This document shows positions 1 to 5,604 of a DNA stretch of 5,604 bases, one piece after another. Within the stretch, counting starts at the first letter, position 1. Each line of letters starts with the position of its first letter. This DNA is from Gammaproteobacteria bacterium (lineage in GTDB: Bacteria; Pseudomonadota; Gammaproteobacteria; DRLM01). The stretch is from positions 1 to 5,604 of the forward strand of contig WFXX01000213.1 in the NCBI GenBank assembly GCA_015490395.1, written 5' to 3'. The position numbers were made by a program, and so were the translations under genes. The notes below the pieces were generated by a model. That model did no database searches. It had not been told where the DNA came from and saw only the letters and a program-made list of their open reading frames with translations.

Positions 1-368
1 TGCTGGAGCTGACCCGGGCGGGGCGGCCCAACCCCTTGGGCCTGCGGCGCAGCCACCTGGAGCGGGTGGCCTACGCCCTGCAGGGGGAGCGGCTGGAGCG
101 CTGGAGCTGGGAGGCCCTGGACCGCCCTCCCGGTGCCTTGCCCTACCGGGAGGTCCTCCTCGAGGGCGTGCGCTCCCTGAGGCTGCGCTTCTTGGGCCCG
201 CCCGGCAGCGGCCCGGCGGGCGACGGCTGGCAGCCGGACTGGCCGCCCGCCTCCCTGGCGGCCGGCGGGCAGGGGGAGAGCCCCTCCCTGCCCCGGGCCG
301 TGGAGCTGGAGCTGGAGCTGGAGGGCTGGGGGGCGCTGCGGCGCCTGCTGGCGGTGCGCGAGGGATGA
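1..368 (+). CDS. gspJ: GspJ, type II secretion minor pseudopilin (C-terminal part, 5' end outside window)
   Basis: The reading frame is open from the left edge (first full codon at 3) and ends at TGA 366-368, giving 121 residues; GspJ is usually about 200 residues, so roughly the N-terminal 40%, including the prepilin-type helix, lies upstream. Family features visible: a 'TRAGRPNP' stretch, then 'RSHLERVAYAL' and 'LERWSWEALDR', then 'LLEGVRSLRLRFL', a 'WQPDWP' motif, and 'LPRAVELELELEGWG' near the end. This order matches the GspJ C-terminal beta-domain. A TTG at 36 can look like a start, but clear homology continues upstream of it, so it is an internal codon. In T2SS, GspJ joins GspI, GspK and GspX-like partners in the complex capping the periplasmic pseudopilus. 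gspK follows after 40 bases, supporting the call. The C-terminal Glu-Leu run is encoded by a small tandem repeat (301-321). Confidence 0.92.
   Translation, partial: LELTRAGRPNPLGLRRSHLERVAYALQGERLERWSWEALDRPPGALPYREVLLEGVRSLRLRFLGPPGSGPAGDGWQPDWPPASLAAGGQGESPSLPRAVELELELEGWGALRRLLAVREG
301..321 (+). repeat. Short in-frame hexamer tandem repeat inside gspJ
   Basis: Three perfect copies of TGGAGC plus a partial fourth encode an alternating Glu-Leu stretch near the GspJ C-terminus. The unit is 6 bases, so gain or loss of a copy would keep the frame. In the family this is a beta-strand region ('LPRAVEL.LEL'), so it is probably ordinary coding sequence shaped by GAG/CTG codon bias. Confidence 0.85.
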
Positions 369-412
369 GCGGCGGCATGCGGACAGGCAGCAGCGGCGCG
401 AGGGCGGCATGA
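365..412 (+). other. Possible 15-codon coupling mini-ORF between gspJ and gspK
   Basis: An ATG at 365-367 overlaps the gspJ stop as ATGA. The frame it opens closes at TGA 410-412, which overlaps the gspK start codon (409-411), again as ATGA. The predicted peptide is MSGGMRTGSSGARAA. It fills exactly the one gap in an otherwise overlapping gene chain, so ribosomes finishing gspJ could be handed to gspK through it. The ribosome binding site is weak (GCGAGGG lies almost directly against the ATG). The double overlap could be chance in GC-rich DNA, where ATGA junctions are common. No peptide function is implied. Confidence 0.25.
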
Positions 413-1374
413 GGCGCGAGCGGGGCGTGGCCCTGATCACCGCGGTGCTGGTCACCGCCCTGGCCACCTTGGCGGCCGTGGCCCTGGCCTCCCAGCAGGC
501 CCTGGCCCTGCGCCGCACCGGCAACCTGCTGGACGCCGACCGGGCCCGGCTCTTTGCCTTGGGCGTGGAGGGCTGGGTGGGCCGGCTCCTGGCCCGGGAC
601 GCCCGGGAGGGCCCCGTGGACAGCCTGGGCGAGGACTGGGCCCGGCGCCTCCCGCCCCTGCAGGTGGAGGGGGCCACCGTGGCGGGGCGCCTGGAGGACC
701 TCCAGGGCCGCTTCAATCTCAATAACCTCCTGGACGGGCAGGGCCGTCCCAGCGCCACCGACCTGGAGCGCTTCCGGCGCCTGCTCCGGATCCTGGAGCT
801 GGACCCCGCCCTGGCCGACGCCGTGCTGGACTGGATGGACGCCGACCAAGAGGTGACCTATCCCGGTGGGGCCGAGGACGGCCTCTACCTGAGCCTGGAC
901 CCCCCCTACCGCAGCGCCGCCCGCCCTTTCGCCGAGGTCAGCGAGCTGCGCCTGGTGCACGGCTTCGACGAGGCCGCCTACCGGCGTCTGGCCCCTTACG
1001 TCGCCGCCCTGCCCGGGCGCGCCGCCATCAACGTCAACACCGCCCCCGTGCCCGTGCTGCGCTGCCTGGCCGAGGGGCTGGGCGAGGCCGAGGGCGAGGC
1101 CCTGGCGGCGGCTCGGGGCGAGGGCGGCTGGGCCAGCGTGGACGCCTTCCTGCGCGCCGAGCCTCTGCGCGGCAGGACCGTGGCCCGGGAGGGCCTGGAC
1201 GTGGGCAGCGCCCACTTTCTCCTCCAGGCCGAGGTCCGCTACGGGCGCGGCCGGGTGCTCCTGTACAGCCTGCTGCGCCGGGAGGGTGAGGCGGTGCGGG
1301 TGATCCAGCGGGCCCTCGGGGTCTACGGGGGCGCCGGGCCCGAGGGCGAGCCCCCCCGGGAGGAGGCCGCCTGA
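409..1374 (+). CDS. gspK: GspK, type II secretion minor pseudopilin
   Basis: A 321-residue protein, normal length for the family. The N-terminus is a prepilin signal: a basic leader 'MRRERG' with predicted cleavage after Gly6, then a hydrophobic helix (about residues 7-30). Position +5 of the mature protein is Thr rather than the Glu found in most pseudopilins; lack of Glu5 is a known trait of GspK, which caps the pseudopilus tip. Other hallmarks are 'DLQGRFNLNNLL' (97-108), 'DWMDADQE' (141-148), 'YRSAARPFAEVSELR' (from 167) and 'INVNTAPVPVL' (from 207). Processing would need the prepilin peptidase GspO, not in this window. ATG 409 is chosen because it places the prepilin motif at the N-terminus and no in-frame start was seen between it and gspJ; the upstream GCGAGGGC is only a weak ribosome binding site. 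The stop overlaps the gspL start by one base (TGATG). Confidence 0.97.
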   Translation: MRRERGVALITAVLVTALATLAAVALASQQALALRRTGNLLDADRARLFALGVEGWVGRLLARDAREGPVDSLGEDWARRLPPLQVEGATVAGRLEDLQGRFNLNNLLDGQGRPSATDLERFRRLLRILELDPALADAVLDWMDADQEVTYPGGAEDGLYLSLDPPYRSAARPFAEVSELRLVHGFDEAAYRRLAPYVAALPGRAAINVNTAPVPVLRCLAEGLGEAEGEALAAARGEGGWASVDAFLRAEPLRGRTVAREGLDVGSAHFLLQAEVRYGRGRVLLYSLLRREGEAVRVIQRALGVYGGAGPEGEPPREEAA

Positions 1375-2600
1375 TGGCCCGCCGGCCCCTGTGCCTGCGT
1401 CTCCCCCCTCCCGGGGGCGAGGCCGCCTGGGCCGCCGCCGGGGAGGAGGGGCTCCACCGGGGCCCCCTGGCCGAGGCCGCCCAGGCCGCCGCAGGGCGCC
1501 CCCTCTGGGTGCTGGTCCCCACGGAGGCCGTGCTCCTGACCCGGGTCCGGGCCCCCACCCGGCGCCGGAGCCGCCTCCGTCAGGCCGTGCCCTACCTGCT
1601 GGAGGAGCGCCTGGCCCAGGACGTGGAGGCGCTGCACTTCGCCCTGGGGCGGCCCGCCCGGGACGGGGGCGTGCCGGTGGCCGTGGTGGAGCGGGCCCGC
1701 ATGGCGGGCTGGCTGGAGACCCTGGCCGGCGCGGGCCTGCGCCCCCAGGCCCTGGTGCCCGACGCCCTGGCCCTGCCCTGGGAGCCGGAGACCTGGACCC
1801 TGGCGGCCGAGGAGGCGAGCGGCCGGGTGCTGGTGCGCCAGGCCCGGGAGGTCGGTTGGGCCGCCGAGGCCGAGCTCCTCCCCGCCCTGCTGGGCCGGGC
1901 GCTGGAGCGCGCGGGAGCAGGGCGGCCGCGGCGGCTGCGGCTCTGGGTGCCGGAGGGGGCGGCCGAGCCTCCTCTGCCCCCCCTCGCCGGAGAGGGCCCG
2001 GCCGTGGAGCGGCAGCCCCCGACCGCCGCCTTGCTCGCCCTCCAGGCCGCCGCCCTGGCCCGGGAGGGCGTGCCCCTGGACCTGCTCCAGGGCGGCTTCG
2101 GCGCCGGGGAGCGCCTGGGCCGGGCCTGGCGGCCTTGGCGGGCCACCGTCCTGCTGCTCGCCGCCGCGCTGATCGGGCAGGCCGCCCTGGCCGCCTGGGA
2201 GGTGCGCGAGCTGGACCGGCGCCTGGAGGCCCTGGAGGCCGAGGCCGCCCGGCTGCTGCGCCGCGCCTTCCCCGAGGTGCGCCGCGTGGTGGCGCCCCGG
2301 GTGCAGATGGAGCGGCGCCTGGAGGCCCTGCGGGCCGCAGGGCGGGAGCCGGAGCTGCTGGCCCTGCTGGACCGGCTGGGCCAGGCCCTGGCCGCCGTCC
2401 CCGGGGCCCGCCTGGAGCGCCTGCGCTACCGGCGGGGCGAGCTGCGCCTGGCCCTGCGGCTGAAGGACCTCCGGGCCCTGGAGGCCCTCAAGGCCGGCCT
2501 GGGCGGGGCCCTGACCGTCCAGGTCCTGGGCGCCGACAGCGGCGAGGGGGGCGTCCGCGCCCGCCCCTCCTTGGATCGCACCAGGAGGCGGGCGGGATGA
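1374..2600 (+). CDS. gspL: GspL, type II secretion inner-membrane platform protein
   Basis: A 408-residue bitopic inner-membrane protein. In the family, the cytoplasmic actin-like N-domain binds the ATPase GspE, one helix crosses the membrane and a small ferredoxin-like periplasmic domain pairs with GspM. Visible: 'WVLVPTEAVLLTRV' near residue 45-58, the diagnostic 'QAVPYLLEERL' (70-80) followed by 'QDVEALHFALG' (82-92), then 'VAVVERARM' and 'AGLRPQALVPDALALP'. A hydrophobic segment at about 258-278 is the membrane helix. It is followed by a Glu/Arg/Leu-rich probable coiled coil (about 278-335, containing 'AFPEVRRVVAPRVQ') and the C-terminal alpha/beta domain. Start ATG 1374 overlaps the gspK stop by one base and has a strong ribosome binding site, GGGAGGAGG (1358-1366), seven bases upstream. 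The last four bases (ATGA) overlap the gspM start, so translation is probably coupled. Confidence 0.96.
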   Translation: MARRPLCLRLPPPGGEAAWAAAGEEGLHRGPLAEAAQAAAGRPLWVLVPTEAVLLTRVRAPTRRRSRLRQAVPYLLEERLAQDVEALHFALGRPARDGGVPVAVVERARMAGWLETLAGAGLRPQALVPDALALPWEPETWTLAAEEASGRVLVRQAREVGWAAEAELLPALLGRALERAGAGRPRRLRLWVPEGAAEPPLPPLAGEGPAVERQPPTAALLALQAAALAREGVPLDLLQGGFGAGERLGRAWRPWRATVLLLAAALIGQAALAAWEVRELDRRLEALEAEAARLLRRAFPEVRRVVAPRVQMERRLEALRAAGREPELLALLDRLGQALAAVPGARLERLRYRRGELRLALRLKDLRALEALKAGLGGALTVQVLGADSGEGGVRARPSLDRTRRRAG

Positions 2601-3097
2601 CGGAGGCCTGGCTGGCCTGGTGGCGGGGGCTGGCCCCCCGGGAGCGCCTGGCCCTGGCCCTGGGCGGGGCCGCGGCCCTCCTGCTCCTGGCCTGGGGCCT
2701 GCTCTGGGCGCCCCTGCAGGAGCGGGCGGCGCGGCTGCGCGAGCAGGTGGCCCGCCAGGAGGCGGAAGTGGCCTGGATGCGCCGGGCCGCCGCTGAGGCC
2801 GCGCGGCTGCGCGCCGCCGCCCCCCGGACCCGGCCGTCCGGCTCCCTCCTCGGCCTGGTGGACCGCACCGCCCGGGCGGCCGGCCTGGGCCAGGCCCTGG
2901 CCCGGGTGCAGCCCCAGGGCGAAGCCCGGGTGCGGGTGCGCCTGGAGGGGGCCCCTTTCGACGGCCTGGCCCGCTGGCTGGGGGAGCTGGCCGCCGCCGG
3001 GCTGCGGGTGGAGGAGCTGGACGTGGAGCGGGAGGCCCGGGGCGGCGAGGGCCGGGTGCGGGCCCGCCTCACCCTGGCCCGGGAGGGGACGGGATGA
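2597..3097 (+). CDS. gspM: GspM, type II secretion inner-membrane platform protein
   Basis: A 166-residue protein, normal for GspM. Layout: short cytoplasmic N-terminus with 'WWRGLAPRERLAL' (8-20), one transmembrane helix (about 18-38), then 'PLQERAARLREQVARQEAEV' leading into a helical periplasmic linker with 'AWMRRAAAE', and a C-terminal ferredoxin-like domain (about 82-166) opening with the family motif 'SLLGLVDRTARAAGL'. GspM stabilises GspL and contacts other parts of the platform. Start ATG 2597 overlaps the gspL stop as ATGA and has AGGAGG (2583-2588) eight bases upstream. The same frame stays open for about 1.2 kb back into gspL, but that extension has no family resemblance and is Gly/Pro/Arg-rich out-of-frame translation, so the long version (from 1391) is rejected. 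The stop overlaps the gspN start as ATGA. Confidence 0.95.
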   Translation: MTEAWLAWWRGLAPRERLALALGGAAALLLLAWGLLWAPLQERAARLREQVARQEAEVAWMRRAAAEAARLRAAAPRTRPSGSLLGLVDRTARAAGLGQALARVQPQGEARVRVRLEGAPFDGLARWLGELAAAGLRVEELDVEREARGGEGRVRARLTLAREGTG

Positions 3098-3891
3098 GAC
3101 CCCTGCGCTGGATCCTGGCCGGCCTGGCCCTCTACCTGGGCGCCCTCCTGGCCACCCTCCCCGCCCCCTGGGCCTGGTGGGCCCTGGAGCGGTGGCTCCC
3201 GGAGCGCACGGCCGCCGTCCTGCCCCGGCTCCATGGCCTGGCGGGCAGCCTCTGGGAGGGGGAGGCGCGGCTGGCCCTCTGGCGGGGCTGGCGCCTGGAG
3301 GGCCTGCGCTGGGAGCTCCATCCCGCCGCCCTCCTGGCCGGGCGCGCCGAGGCCCGCCTGGCCCTGGAGGCCCCCGCCCGGGGCGCCGGCGTGCTGGCCT
3401 GGTCCCCCGGCGCCTGGCAGGCCCGGGAGCTGCGCCTGGAGCTCGACCCCGAGGGGCTGGCCGCCCTCCTTGCCCGGGCCCCCGGCGGCCGCCTCCTGGC
3501 CCTGGACGGCCGGGTGGTGGCGGAGGTGGCCCGCCTGCGCCTCGCCGCCGGGGACGGCCGCTGGCGGGCCGAGGAGGCCCAGGGCACCCTGGTCTGGACC
3601 GGCGCCGGCCTGCGCCGGCCCGTGGCCGTGGCCCTGGGCGCCTTCCGCGCCCGGCTGGAGGCCGAGGAGGGCGCCCTGCTGCTGCGCTTCCGCGACGCCG
3701 GCGGCCCCCTGGAGGCCCAGGGGACCCTGCGTCTGGACCTGCCCCGCCGCCGCTACCGCCTGGAGGCCGCCCTGGCCCTGCGCGAGCGCTCCCGCACCGA
3801 CCTGGCCCAGGCCCTGCGCCTCCTCGGCCGCCCCGGCCCCGACGGCCGCCTCCGCCTCCGCCAGGAGGGCCCCGCCCCCTTCCTGCCCTGA
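3094..3891 (+). CDS. gspN: GspN, type II secretion inner-membrane protein
   Basis: A 265-residue protein with an N-terminal membrane anchor (about residues 5-24) and the rest predicted periplasmic, rich in alternating beta-strand patterns. Family-like features: 'LHGLAGSLWEGEARLALW' (46-63), then 'LEGLRWELHPAALLAGRAEARL' in substance (68-89, a conserved 'lrW.l.P..LL.G' pattern), and a late 'LRLRQEG' tail. GspN occurs in only some T2SS; it is thought to act with the inner-membrane platform, but its exact role is unsettled. The gene begins inside the gspM stop (ATGA) with GGGAGGGG (3081-3088) five bases upstream, and its position last in the J-K-L-M-N order is the classical one. The identification rests on motif pattern and synteny together. 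It appears to be the last T2SS gene here; no gspD or gspC follows directly. Confidence 0.92.
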   Translation: MRPLRWILAGLALYLGALLATLPAPWAWWALERWLPERTAAVLPRLHGLAGSLWEGEARLALWRGWRLEGLRWELHPAALLAGRAEARLALEAPARGAGVLAWSPGAWQARELRLELDPEGLAALLARAPGGRLLALDGRVVAEVARLRLAAGDGRWRAEEAQGTLVWTGAGLRRPVAVALGAFRARLEAEEGALLLRFRDAGGPLEAQGTLRLDLPRRRYRLEAALALRERSRTDLAQALRLLGRPGPDGRLRLRQEGPAPFLP

Positions 3892-3933
3892 AGCCCTGGA
3901 CTCGGCCAACGCCCGCCGCTACCTTTCCGTGCC

Positions 3934-3957
3934 GGGGACCGGCGGCCCCCTCGGGGG
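3934..3957 (+). other. GC-rich gap with competing hairpins after gspN
   Basis: The 106-base gap between gspN and the next gene (3892-3997) contains GGGG (3934-3937), CCCCC (3946-3950) and a G-run (3953-3959). The C-run can pair with either G-run: left pairing (GGGGaCC with GGCCCCC, one mismatch, 3-base loop) or right pairing (CCCC with GGGG around a CTCG loop). No T-run follows, so this is not a standard intrinsic terminator. I saw no convincing -35/-10 pair in the gap. It may weaken read-through from the gsp operon or be simple GC-rich chance. Confidence 0.25.
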
Positions 3958-3982
3958 GGACAGGGAAGAAGAGATGGGGCCC

Positions 3983-3993
3983 AGGGAGGAGGG
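3983..3993 (+). promoter_or_regulatory. Strong ribosome binding site for the HTH gene
   Basis: AGGGAGGAGGG lies four bases before ATG 3998, with its GGAGGA core ending seven bases before it. It decides the start: a second in-frame ATG at 3974 has only a weaker AGGGAAGAAG upstream and would add eight residues that are absent from the family N-terminus as I recall it. Confidence 0.75.
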
Positions 3994-3997
3994 CGCC

Positions 3998-4441
3998 ATG
4001 CATCGCTACACGGCATGCGGGCTGCGCAAGGCGTGGCTGCGCAACGGCTATGTTCTGCGCGAGCCCCCCTACGGGCCGGCGGTGGCCGTGCACGACGTGG
4101 CCGGGCCGCACCGGGCCATCGGCCTGTGCCTGGTGGACCGCAAGCCCCGGCTCTCGGGCAGCGCGATCCGCTTCCTCCGGGTGGAGATGGACCTCTCCCA
4201 GGCCCGGCTCGCCCGCCTCCTGGGGGTGAGCGAGGTCCGCCTGCGGGCCTGGGAGTCTGGCCGCCAGCACATCACCCGTCCCCCCGAGCGCCTGCTGCAG
4301 GGCCTCTACCGCGAGCACGCCCGAGGCGAGGGCACCGTGCGCCAGCTCGTGGAGCGCCTCGCCCGCCTGGAGCACGAGGAGCGCTGGACGGGCATGGAGC
4401 TCGAGGAGACCCGCCGGGGCTGGGAGGCCCGGACGGCCTGA
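3998..4441 (+). CDS. XRE-type helix-turn-helix DNA-binding protein
   Basis: A 147-residue predicted cytoplasmic DNA-binding protein. The N-terminal part (1-50) has the pattern 'YTACGLRKAWLRNGY' and 'PPYGPAVAVHD' followed by 'HRAIGLCLV', which I recognise from a widespread proteobacterial family of small proteins whose N-terminus reads roughly Y-x-Y-T-x-x-G-L-x-x-x-W-L-x-N-G-Y. The helix-turn-helix is at about 56-90: 'RFLRVEMDLSQARLARLLGV' then 'LRAWESGR', with the typical Trp85-Glu86 after the recognition helix. The C-terminal third is helical ('RLLQGLYREH', 'VRQLVERLARLEHEE'), likely for dimerisation. Members resemble the HTH part of MqsA/YgiT-like regulators, but no zinc-binding CxxC domain is present here and no toxin gene is next to it. 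Targets are unknown; autoregulation or control of the downstream membrane gene is only inference. GC (about 77-80% in sampled lines) is close to the gsp genes. A start at ATG 3974 is possible but less likely. Confidence 0.88.
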   Translation: MHRYTACGLRKAWLRNGYVLREPPYGPAVAVHDVAGPHRAIGLCLVDRKPRLSGSAIRFLRVEMDLSQARLARLLGVSEVRLRAWESGRQHITRPPERLLQGLYREHARGEGTVRQLVERLARLEHEERWTGMELEETRRGWEARTA

Positions 4442-4471
4442 GGCGCCACCCGGACGGCACGGACGCCGACG

Positions 4472-5604
4472 ATGGCAGATTCCCAACCCCAGACGGGACG
4501 GCCGCGCAGGACCACGCGGTCATGGATGCGCCAGGCGCCGCACTGCATCCGGCTTGCCAGCGCCGTCCTGGGCCTGGCGCTGGCGACGGGGCTGCTGCTC
4601 CTCGGCCTCTACCAGGCCCGGGTCGGCTTCCATCCCACCGCCGCCGGCGGTCTCCTCGATGCGGTGTCCCTGGCGCTCGCCTTCTCCTTCGGGCTGATGG
4701 CCCTGTTCGTCCTGGGCATGCTGACCCTCTCCGGCCACGCGCTCTGGGTCCTGCTGCTGGAGCTCCTGAGCGCCCTGGCCCGCCTGGCCCGCCGGCTGGG
4801 ACAAAAGGGCTGGCGCGCATTGGCCGGCCTGGGACAGTGCCTGAGGCGCAAGCGGTGCGTCCAGGCCGTGGCGGCGGTATCGCGGGACGTCCGTCGGGAC
4901 ACCGCTCGCCTTACCGGCAAGCTGACCACCTGCCTCCGGCAACGGCTATCGTGCGCCCCTCACGAGCCGCCTCGGGATGAGGCACCCGAGCGCCCGAGAC
5001 AGACGGGCTGCGACCCGTCCGAAGACGAGCCATCCTTAGGCGCCTTCGTTGCCGCGCTGTGGAAAGCGCTGCCTTCCAGAAGCTGGTGCGAGCGGGCAAG
5101 CTGGCTCCTTGCTCTGGGTGTCGGCAGCCTCTTCGCCTACCTCTATGTTGCCGCCTCCGGCACCCCATGGCCGGACGTCCTTGCCGCGGCCCTGCTCCTC
5201 GGGGCCCTGCCCTTGCTGTGGCGCGCCTGGGGCCTGCGCCGCCGTCAGGGGCTATCCGCTGCGGGCCCCGTCGTCTTCACGCTCATGATGGGGGTCGCCG
5301 TCCTTCTGGCCTTCCAATGGGCCAACCCCCCCGCCATCCTCAATGCAGCCGCCTACAAGGCCGGCCTGCGCGGGCCGGCCGGCGTGACGCTGTATCTGCG
5401 CCGGGATGATCCGGCGGTGCGAGGACTCATCGCCAAGGGTTGGGCAAAGCCGCTGGAGCCGCATCTGGCGGTGATGGCGCAGCCCGACCTGCGCATCGTC
5501 TGGCAGGGCCCCGGCCAGGAGCTGGCCCTCCAGTGGCAGGAGCGGGGCCGCACGATCCGCGCCGTGCTCCCCAGGAAGGCGGTGGTGGCCACGGTGCCCC
5601 CGCC
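4472..5604 (+). CDS. Multi-pass membrane protein of unknown family (3' end outside window)
   Basis: Frame 2 is open from ATG 4472 to the right edge, 377 residues with no stop. I do not recognise the family. The N-terminus is basic ('GRPRRTTRSWMR'), followed by predicted transmembrane helices at about 26-47 and 62-85, and a further hydrophobic, perhaps membrane-lying, helix at 88-105. A basic polar stretch (about 106-208) contains six Cys (123, 129, 154, 161, 180, 206). Helices at about 209-228, 235-252 and 265-283 follow, then a soluble region with strand-like patterns ('GVTLYLRRDD', 'LRIVWQGPG', 'LALQWQERGRTIRAVLP'). The positive-inside rule ('RAWGLRRRQG' between helices four and five) suggests N-terminus inside and the C-terminal region periplasmic. 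The gene starts 30 bases after the HTH gene, with no clear ribosome binding site; ATG 4526 (residue 19) is an alternative start. Lower GC and codons TTA, CTA, AGA and GTA set it apart from its neighbours. Confidence 0.78.
   Translation, partial: MADSQPQTGRPRRTTRSWMRQAPHCIRLASAVLGLALATGLLLLGLYQARVGFHPTAAGGLLDAVSLALAFSFGLMALFVLGMLTLSGHALWVLLLELLSALARLARRLGQKGWRALAGLGQCLRRKRCVQAVAAVSRDVRRDTARLTGKLTTCLRQRLSCAPHEPPRDEAPERPRQTGCDPSEDEPSLGAFVAALWKALPSRSWCERASWLLALGVGSLFAYLYVAASGTPWPDVLAAALLLGALPLLWRAWGLRRRQGLSAAGPVVFTLMMGVAVLLAFQWANPPAILNAAAYKAGLRGPAGVTLYLRRDDPAVRGLIAKGWAKPLEPHLAVMAQPDLRIVWQGPGQELALQWQERGRTIRAVLPRKAVVATVPP
5359..5380 (+). repeat. Perfect 8-bp inverted repeat inside the membrane gene
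   Basis: GGCCGGCC (5359-5366), six-base spacer TGCGCG, GGCCGGCC (5373-5380). Each arm is itself palindromic, so the pair is at once a direct and an inverted repeat and can form an 8-bp stem with a 6-base loop. It encodes 'KAGLRGPAG' just after the last predicted membrane helix. There is no T-run, and the open frame continues through it, so it is not a terminator of this gene. It may be chance in GC-rich coding DNA. Confidence 0.6.

Noticed and set aside
1391..3097. A 568-codon plus-strand frame covering most of gspL and ending with gspM
   Set aside because: Only the part from 2597 resembles a protein family (GspM). The upstream part is Gly/Pro/Arg-rich shadow translation of gspL, kept open by the lack of A/T for stop codons.
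3946..3959. Intrinsic terminator after gspN
   Set aside because: A GC-rich stem can form, but no T-run follows it (the next bases are GACAGGGAAG).
3233..3997. N-terminal extension of the HTH frame back through gspN
   Set aside because: The extension is Pro/Ala/Trp-rich out-of-frame translation. The HTH family N-terminus and a strong ribosome binding site place the start at 3998.
2426..4486. A 686-codon minus-strand frame antisense to gspL-M-N and the HTH gene
   Set aside because: Its translation is low-complexity Gly/Pro/Arg/Ala sequence without motifs, and the plus strand carries well-supported genes throughout. Long antisense frames are expected at this GC content.
4520..4942. Minus-strand frames over the membrane gene (also those near 4609-4929, 4911-5168, 5252-5464 and 5353-5592)
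   Set aside because: Gln/Gly/Ala/Arg-rich shadow translations with no recognisable motif; the plus strand has a coherent membrane protein.
4015..4980. A 321-codon frame overlapping the HTH and membrane genes
   Set aside because: It is Pro/Gly/Arg-rich with no motif, and it conflicts with the frame showing HTH and transmembrane patterns.
3998..5604. HTH gene and membrane gene as a toxin-antitoxin or defence pair
   Set aside because: The HTH family recalls MqsA-type regulators only in its DNA-binding part. The neighbour is a large membrane protein with no nuclease, TIR, ATPase or other effector motif in the visible part, so the claim cannot be supported.

Overview
The window comes from a very GC-rich bacterium. 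Hand counts of sample lines give roughly 80-87% GC in the left two thirds. The gene order gspJ-K-L-M-N and the presence of gspL/M/N-type proteins point to a Proteobacterium, most likely a high-GC gammaproteobacterium; this is inference from gene content, and no rRNA or other marker is present. All genes lie on the plus strand. No RNA gene, CRISPR array, insertion sequence or integrase was seen.

Positions 1-3891 hold the 3' part of a type II secretion system (T2SS) operon. In order these are the C-terminal part of the minor pseudopilin GspJ, complete GspK (minor pseudopilin), GspL and GspM (inner-membrane assembly platform) and GspN (inner-membrane accessory protein). gspK-L-M-N are chained by 1-4 base stop/start overlaps (TGATG, ATGA, ATGA). 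gspL, gspM and gspN have strong purine-rich ribosome binding sites inside the preceding gene, which is typical of translational coupling. Together the products would form the pseudopilus tip (J, K) and the platform that links the cytoplasmic ATPase GspE to the pseudopilus (L, M). The rest of the apparatus (GspC-I, GspD, GspE) is outside the window.

Positions 3892-3997 are a non-coding gap with GC-rich potential hairpins but no convincing promoter or U-tract terminator. It is followed by a 147-residue XRE-type helix-turn-helix protein (3998-4441) of a family usually annotated only as a DNA-binding regulator.

Thirty bases later a membrane protein gene starts (4472) and runs off the right edge. 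Its 377 visible residues carry about five predicted transmembrane helices, a basic, cysteine-containing central cytoplasmic region and the start of a C-terminal, probably periplasmic, domain. I do not recognise its family. GC falls to about 65-72% here and rare codons (TTA, CTA, AGA, GTA) appear, so this gene may be the edge of an acquired or accessory segment. It is the least explained part of the window. Nothing visible amounts to a demonstrable new system.
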